From the NCBI GenBank assembly GCA_002422505.1, contig DIVX01000115.1:1-8058 (forward strand): a stretch of 8,058 nucleotides of DNA, in the 5' to 3' direction. Below are positions 5,717 to 8,058 of the stretch, in pieces. How positions within the stretch are numbered: position 1 is the first letter of the stretch; each line of letters begins with the position of its first letter. Position numbers and translations under genes: made by a program. The stretch is from Desulfovibrio sp. UBA6121 (GTDB lineage: Bacteria; Desulfobacterota; Desulfovibrionia; Desulfovibrionales; Desulfovibrionaceae). The notes under the pieces were generated by a model. It worked only from the letters and a program-made list of their open reading frames with translations. It was not told the DNA's origin and ran no database searches.

Positions 5717-6325
5717 CTAGTCCTTGGCCGGGCTTTCGCACTTGGCTTTGAGCATGCACGTGCCGCAGGTGGCCAGGGCGGGCATGTTGGTGAACACCGC
5801 GAACTGGCGGCTCACCGTGCCCTCCTTGTTCCACTCCAGCCCGAACTTTTTGAAGGCGGCCAGTACGGCCTTGTCCGGCTTGGGCAGGGGCGCGCAGCCC
5901 CGGTCGGCCAGCTCGGGCACGATGTTCTGCACGGCGCTCATGACCATGTGGATGGCCAAGTTGTGGAAGGCCATGCCCGCCGAGGGCGAATCCTGCCAGA
6001 TGCCCTCGATCTCGTCCTCTACGGGCTTTTCCAGCCAGAGCAGAACATAGCCGGGGTCCTTCTCGCCGCCGGTGGAAAGTCGGTAGGCTTTCAAATGCCG
6101 CTGCCAGTCGTCGAAGCGCGGCTCCAGCTCCTCCAGCAGGTCGTTCTCCAGGCGCGTCTCGCCGGAGAGCTCGCAGTAGGTGAACAGGTCGAACTCCGGC
6201 TGCGCGGCTATGGGCGTGGCCACCAGGGCCGGGGCTTTCTTGCCCTTGGCTTCGGCCTTGGGCGCGGCCTTGGGCGCGGCCTTGGGTGCGGCCTTGGGTG
6301 CGGCGTCGGTCTTCTTTGGGGGCAT
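5717..6325 (-). CDS. Unassigned protein with Ala-Pro-Lys repeat tail and C-terminal cysteine cluster
   Basis: I do not recognise this 202-residue protein. Residues 1-32 form a basic, disordered tail containing four copies of APKA (9-24), followed by a folded-looking domain from about 43 onward. The domain has an acidic stretch ENDLLEELEPRFDDW (60-74), a predicted beta segment GYVLLWLEKP (92-101), an amphipathic helix with two histidines (121 and 126), and ends with CGTCMLKAKC (187-196). That Cys-x2-Cys-x5-Cys, perhaps with Cys144 or Cys51, could bind zinc or an iron-sulfur cluster; this is inference. The repeat tail resembles those of histone-H1-like or AlgP-like nucleic-acid-binding proteins. 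The ATG at 6325 has AAGGA about 9 nt upstream. It follows the lipoamide dehydrogenase gene by 114 bp, so cotranscription is possible but not certain. The gene ends at the shared terminator. Confidence 0.83.
   Translation of the reverse strand: MPPKKTDAAPKAAPKAAPKAAPKAEAKGKKAPALVATPIAAQPEFDLFTYCELSGETRLENDLLEELEPRFDDWQRHLKAYRLSTGGEKDPGYVLLWLEKPVEDEIEGIWQDSPSAGMAFHNLAIHMVMSAVQNIVPELADRGCAPLPKPDKAVLAAFKKFGLEWNKEGTVSRQFAVFTNMPALATCGTCMLKAKCESPAKD
6254..6301. repeat. Four tandem 12-bp units encoding APKA repeats
   Basis: Four direct copies of GGCCTTGGG(C/T)GC run head to tail with only a C/T change between the first two and last two copies. They encode residues 9-24 of the unassigned 202-residue protein on the minus strand as (Ala-Pro-Lys-Ala)4. 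The period is a multiple of three, so gain or loss of units by slippage changes tail length without breaking the frame. This is a coding minisatellite, not a CRISPR or regulatory array. Confidence 0.9.
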
Positions 6326-6439
6326 GGGCGTGTATCCTTTGCGCCGTCATCGCGGCGGCGTTTTCTTGATTCCGCTTTGAGGCGGCGTCGCTTCTTCGTC
6401 TTGCCGCGTACGCCGCGGCGGATTCTTTCCCCGGCCGCC
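6326..6439. other. Gap between lipoamide dehydrogenase and the 202-residue gene, with GC palindromes
   Basis: This 114-bp space has an inverted repeat GCCGCG (6403-6408) / CGCGGC (6414-6419) around a 5-base loop, overlapping a perfect 10-bp palindrome CGCCGCGGCG (6411-6420). No T-run follows on the minus strand, so it is not a standard intrinsic terminator for the lipoamide dehydrogenase gene. I see no good promoter for the downstream gene, which slightly favours read-through. Confidence 0.4.
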
Positions 6440-7822
6440 TTACGCGGCTTCCTTGTCGGCCAGAAGCGCCGCCTTCAGCGATTCGTCGAGGGTGGGGTGC
6501 GGGAACATGAAGCCCGCCGCCTCCTCACGCGTCCAGCCCGCGCGCACGATGAGCGAAGCCGCCACCGCCATGCGCGAAACGTCTGCCCCGACGGCGGTAA
6601 TGCCCGCCACGCGCCCCTGCCGCCACACGCACTTCACAAAACCCTGCGTGGAGGCATGGGCCTGGGCGATGGGGTTGGCGATGAGCTGCGCGCGGCTGAC
6701 GAGCACGGCCTCGCCGTCGGCTTTGGCTTCCTCGGCCATCAGGCCCACGCGCAGCACTTCGGGGCTGCCGTAAAGAATGCTTGGCACCGGGCCGGAGTCG
6801 TAGGCTCCCTTGGCCTTGTCCAGCAGGCGCTGCACCACGTAGTGGGCCTGGTGGCTGGCGGCGTGGGCCAGCAGCATGCGGCCGTTCACGTCGCCCACGG
6901 CGTACACGTCCGGCGCGGCCAAAAGCGTGGCGTCGGTCTTGATGTAGCCCGGACCGGAGAGCTCGACCCCCAGGGACTCCAGCCCCAGGTCCGCGCTGTT
7001 GGGCCTTCTGCCCACGGCCACCAGGGCGCACTCGGCCAGCAGCTCTTCCCCGGCGGCTTCCGCGCTTGTCTGCAGGGTCAGCACGGCGCTTTCGCCCTGC
7101 GTCACCACGGAAGTAACCTTCACGCCCAGGCGGATGTCCCAGCCCTGGCGCTTGAACACGGTCTCCAGCGCCTTGCTCACCTCCGGGTCTTCCAGCCCGG
7201 CAAGCCGGGGCAGGGCGTCCACAATGGTGATGTGCGCGCCCAGGCGGTGCGCGGCCTGGGCCATTTCCAGCCCGATGAAGCCGCCGCCCACCACGATGAG
7301 GCTCTTCGGCATGGCGGGCAGGGCCAGAAAGCCGGTGGAATCCACCACGCGCGCGCCGTCGGGCGTCAGGCCCGGAAAGGCCGCCGGGCGCGAACCCGTG
7401 GCCACCAGCAGCGTGCGGAAGGTGAGCGTAGTGCTGCCTTCTGCGCCAACAACCTCCAGGCTTTTGGGCCCGGCGATGCGCCCCCGGCCCGGCAGCAGCG
7501 CAACGCCCAGCTGGGCCAGGCGCTGGGCCATGGCCTTGCGCGTGGCGGCGATGTGCCGGTCCTTCCGGCTCTGCAGGGCGGCGAAGTCCACCGTGACCTG
7601 GCCCGTGGCCACGCGCACCTTGGACTGGGCGGCCAGTTCCTCGATGACGCTGGTGGCCCCCAGCCAAAGCTTGGTGGGGATGCAGCCATGGTTCAGGCAG
7701 GAGCCGCCGAGGTCGGCGGCCTCCACAAGCGCTGTCTTCAGGCCGGAGGCGGCGGCCTCCACTGCGGCGTCAAAGCCGCCGGGACCGCCGCCCAGGACCA
7801 CGAGATCGTATGTCGTCGTCAT
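6440..7822 (-). CDS. lpdA: Dihydrolipoyl dehydrogenase, probable glycine cleavage L-protein
   Basis: This 460-residue flavoprotein disulfide reductase oxidises dihydrolipoyl groups with NAD+ through FAD and a redox disulfide. Motifs in order are the FAD-binding GGGPGG at 11-16, the redox site GGSCLNHGCIPTK at 39-51 (Cys42 and Cys47), ATGSRP at 141-146, the NAD-binding GGGFIGLE at 179-186, the second FAD motif YAVGDVNG at 307-314, and the C-terminal active-site HPT at 442-444 with Glu447 from the partner subunit. The spacing of the two cysteines (four residues between) and the HPTLDE ending indicate lipoamide dehydrogenase and argue against mercuric or glutathione reductase; the usual Ser before Glu is Asp446 here. 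There is no N-terminal lipoyl domain. It begins 15 bp after the gcvPB stop, so its most likely substrate is lipoylated H-protein, though it may also serve 2-oxoacid complexes. The Shine-Dalgarno (AGAGG) is close to the ATG. Confidence 0.93.
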   Translation of the reverse strand: MTTTYDLVVLGGGPGGFDAAVEAAASGLKTALVEAADLGGSCLNHGCIPTKLWLGATSVIEELAAQSKVRVATGQVTVDFAALQSRKDRHIAATRKAMAQRLAQLGVALLPGRGRIAGPKSLEVVGAEGSTTLTFRTLLVATGSRPAAFPGLTPDGARVVDSTGFLALPAMPKSLIVVGGGFIGLEMAQAAHRLGAHITIVDALPRLAGLEDPEVSKALETVFKRQGWDIRLGVKVTSVVTQGESAVLTLQTSAEAAGEELLAECALVAVGRRPNSADLGLESLGVELSGPGYIKTDATLLAAPDVYAVGDVNGRMLLAHAASHQAHYVVQRLLDKAKGAYDSGPVPSILYGSPEVLRVGLMAEEAKADGEAVLVSRAQLIANPIAQAHASTQGFVKCVWRQGRVAGITAVGADVSRMAVAASLIVRAGWTREEAAGFMFPHPTLDESLKAALLADKEAA

Positions 7823-7837
7823 AAGCCTCTTTGAGGG

Positions 7838-8058
7838 TTACAGATCGTCGGTCAGTTCCATGTTGCGGGCGGCGCGGGTCTCGTCCAGGCGCGTCACCGG
7901 CAGGGTGCGCGGCGCGCCGGTGGCGTAGGCCGGGTCCTTCTCGCATTCGGCAAGAATGGCGATGAGATCGTCCGCGAACTGGTCCAGGGTGTCCAGGCTC
8001 TCGGTCTCGGTGGGCTCGAACATGAGCGCCTCTTTGACGATGAGCGGGAAGTAGATGG
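7838..8058 (-). CDS. gcvPB: Glycine dehydrogenase (decarboxylating) subunit 2, C-terminal end
   Basis: Only the last 72 codons are inside the window; the 5' part lies beyond the right edge. The sequence IYFPLIVKEALMFEPTETES (first 20 visible residues) is the highly conserved C-terminal signature of GcvPB, the subunit that carries the PLP-binding lysine in two-subunit P-proteins. The tail TLPVTRLDETRAARN also matches the usual ending of the family (PVRRLDE-type). With GcvPA it decarboxylates glycine and transfers the aminomethyl group to H-protein lipoate. The stop TAA at 7840-7838 is 15 bp before the lipoamide dehydrogenase start, indicating one operon. Having gcvPB as a separate gene is typical of anaerobes and thermophiles, unlike the fused GcvP of enteric bacteria. 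Confidence 0.93.
   Translation of the reverse strand, partial: IYFPLIVKEALMFEPTETESLDTLDQFADDLIAILAECEKDPAYATGAPRTLPVTRLDETRAARNMELTDDL

Noticed and set aside
6254..6301. CRISPR-like short repeats
   Set aside because: The units are 12 bp, contiguous without spacers, and encode a protein repeat.
4890..6350. Minus-strand open frame of 486 codons
   Set aside because: It runs antisense through the 155-residue gene and out of frame through the 202-residue gene, crosses the shared terminator, and contains Gly-Arg repeats that come from the 12-bp units read in the wrong frame.
6403..6419. Terminator after the lipoamide dehydrogenase gene
   Set aside because: The hairpin is short and is not followed by a T-run on the minus strand.
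5672..7834. Plus-strand open frame of 720 codons
   Set aside because: It covers the antisense of two genes and the gap between them, with a His- and Gly-rich translation and no ribosome site. It is a shadow of the lipoamide dehydrogenase and the 202-residue gene.

Overview
The window is GC-rich and densely coded, and almost every gene lies on the minus strand. The gene set suggests a sulfate-reducing deltaproteobacterium of the Desulfovibrio group: a ribonuclease J, an EF-G-like GTPase with a DTPGD G3 motif, a two-subunit glycine dehydrogenase (gcvPB) followed by a lipoamide dehydrogenase, and two small proteins I cannot assign. That taxonomic placement is inference from gene content and codon bias, not from a marker gene. 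I see no mobile element, CRISPR array, tRNA or rRNA.

Left part (1-4115, minus strand): an EF-G-like translational GTPase (1929-4001) has a strong sigma-70-type promoter, a leader with a small hairpin, and a near-ideal intrinsic terminator. Beyond that terminator a short two-gene unit begins: plsC, a 1-acylglycerol-3-phosphate acyltransferase (1037-1756), then an RNase J gene starting one base after the plsC stop and running off the left edge. The plsC upstream region holds a 21-bp dyad and several smaller ones.

Middle (4116-5690): about 290 bases with no credible gene, then a DUF488-family gene (4403-4993, minus) whose C-terminal tail carries QLSLF, a textbook match to the bacterial sliding-clamp binding pentapeptide. 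It is divergent from a small unassigned gene (5157-5624, plus). The 163-bp divergent region holds candidate promoters and a perfect 12-bp palindrome. The plus-strand gene converges on the next minus-strand gene across a 10-bp-stem hairpin that can terminate both.

Right part (5717-8058, minus strand): the 3' end of gcvPB, then a lipoamide dehydrogenase 15 bp downstream, which is most likely the L-protein of the glycine cleavage system. After a 114-bp gap comes an unassigned 202-residue protein with an Ala-Pro-Lys repeat tail and a C-terminal cysteine cluster. GcvPB and Lpd work together: P-protein decarboxylates glycine, and Lpd reoxidises the dihydrolipoyl arm of H-protein with NAD+.

I did not find a convincing new multi-gene system. 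The best leads are the clamp-binding motif in the DUF488 protein, the altered switch motifs of the EF-G-like GTPase, and the two unassigned proteins that converge on the shared terminator.
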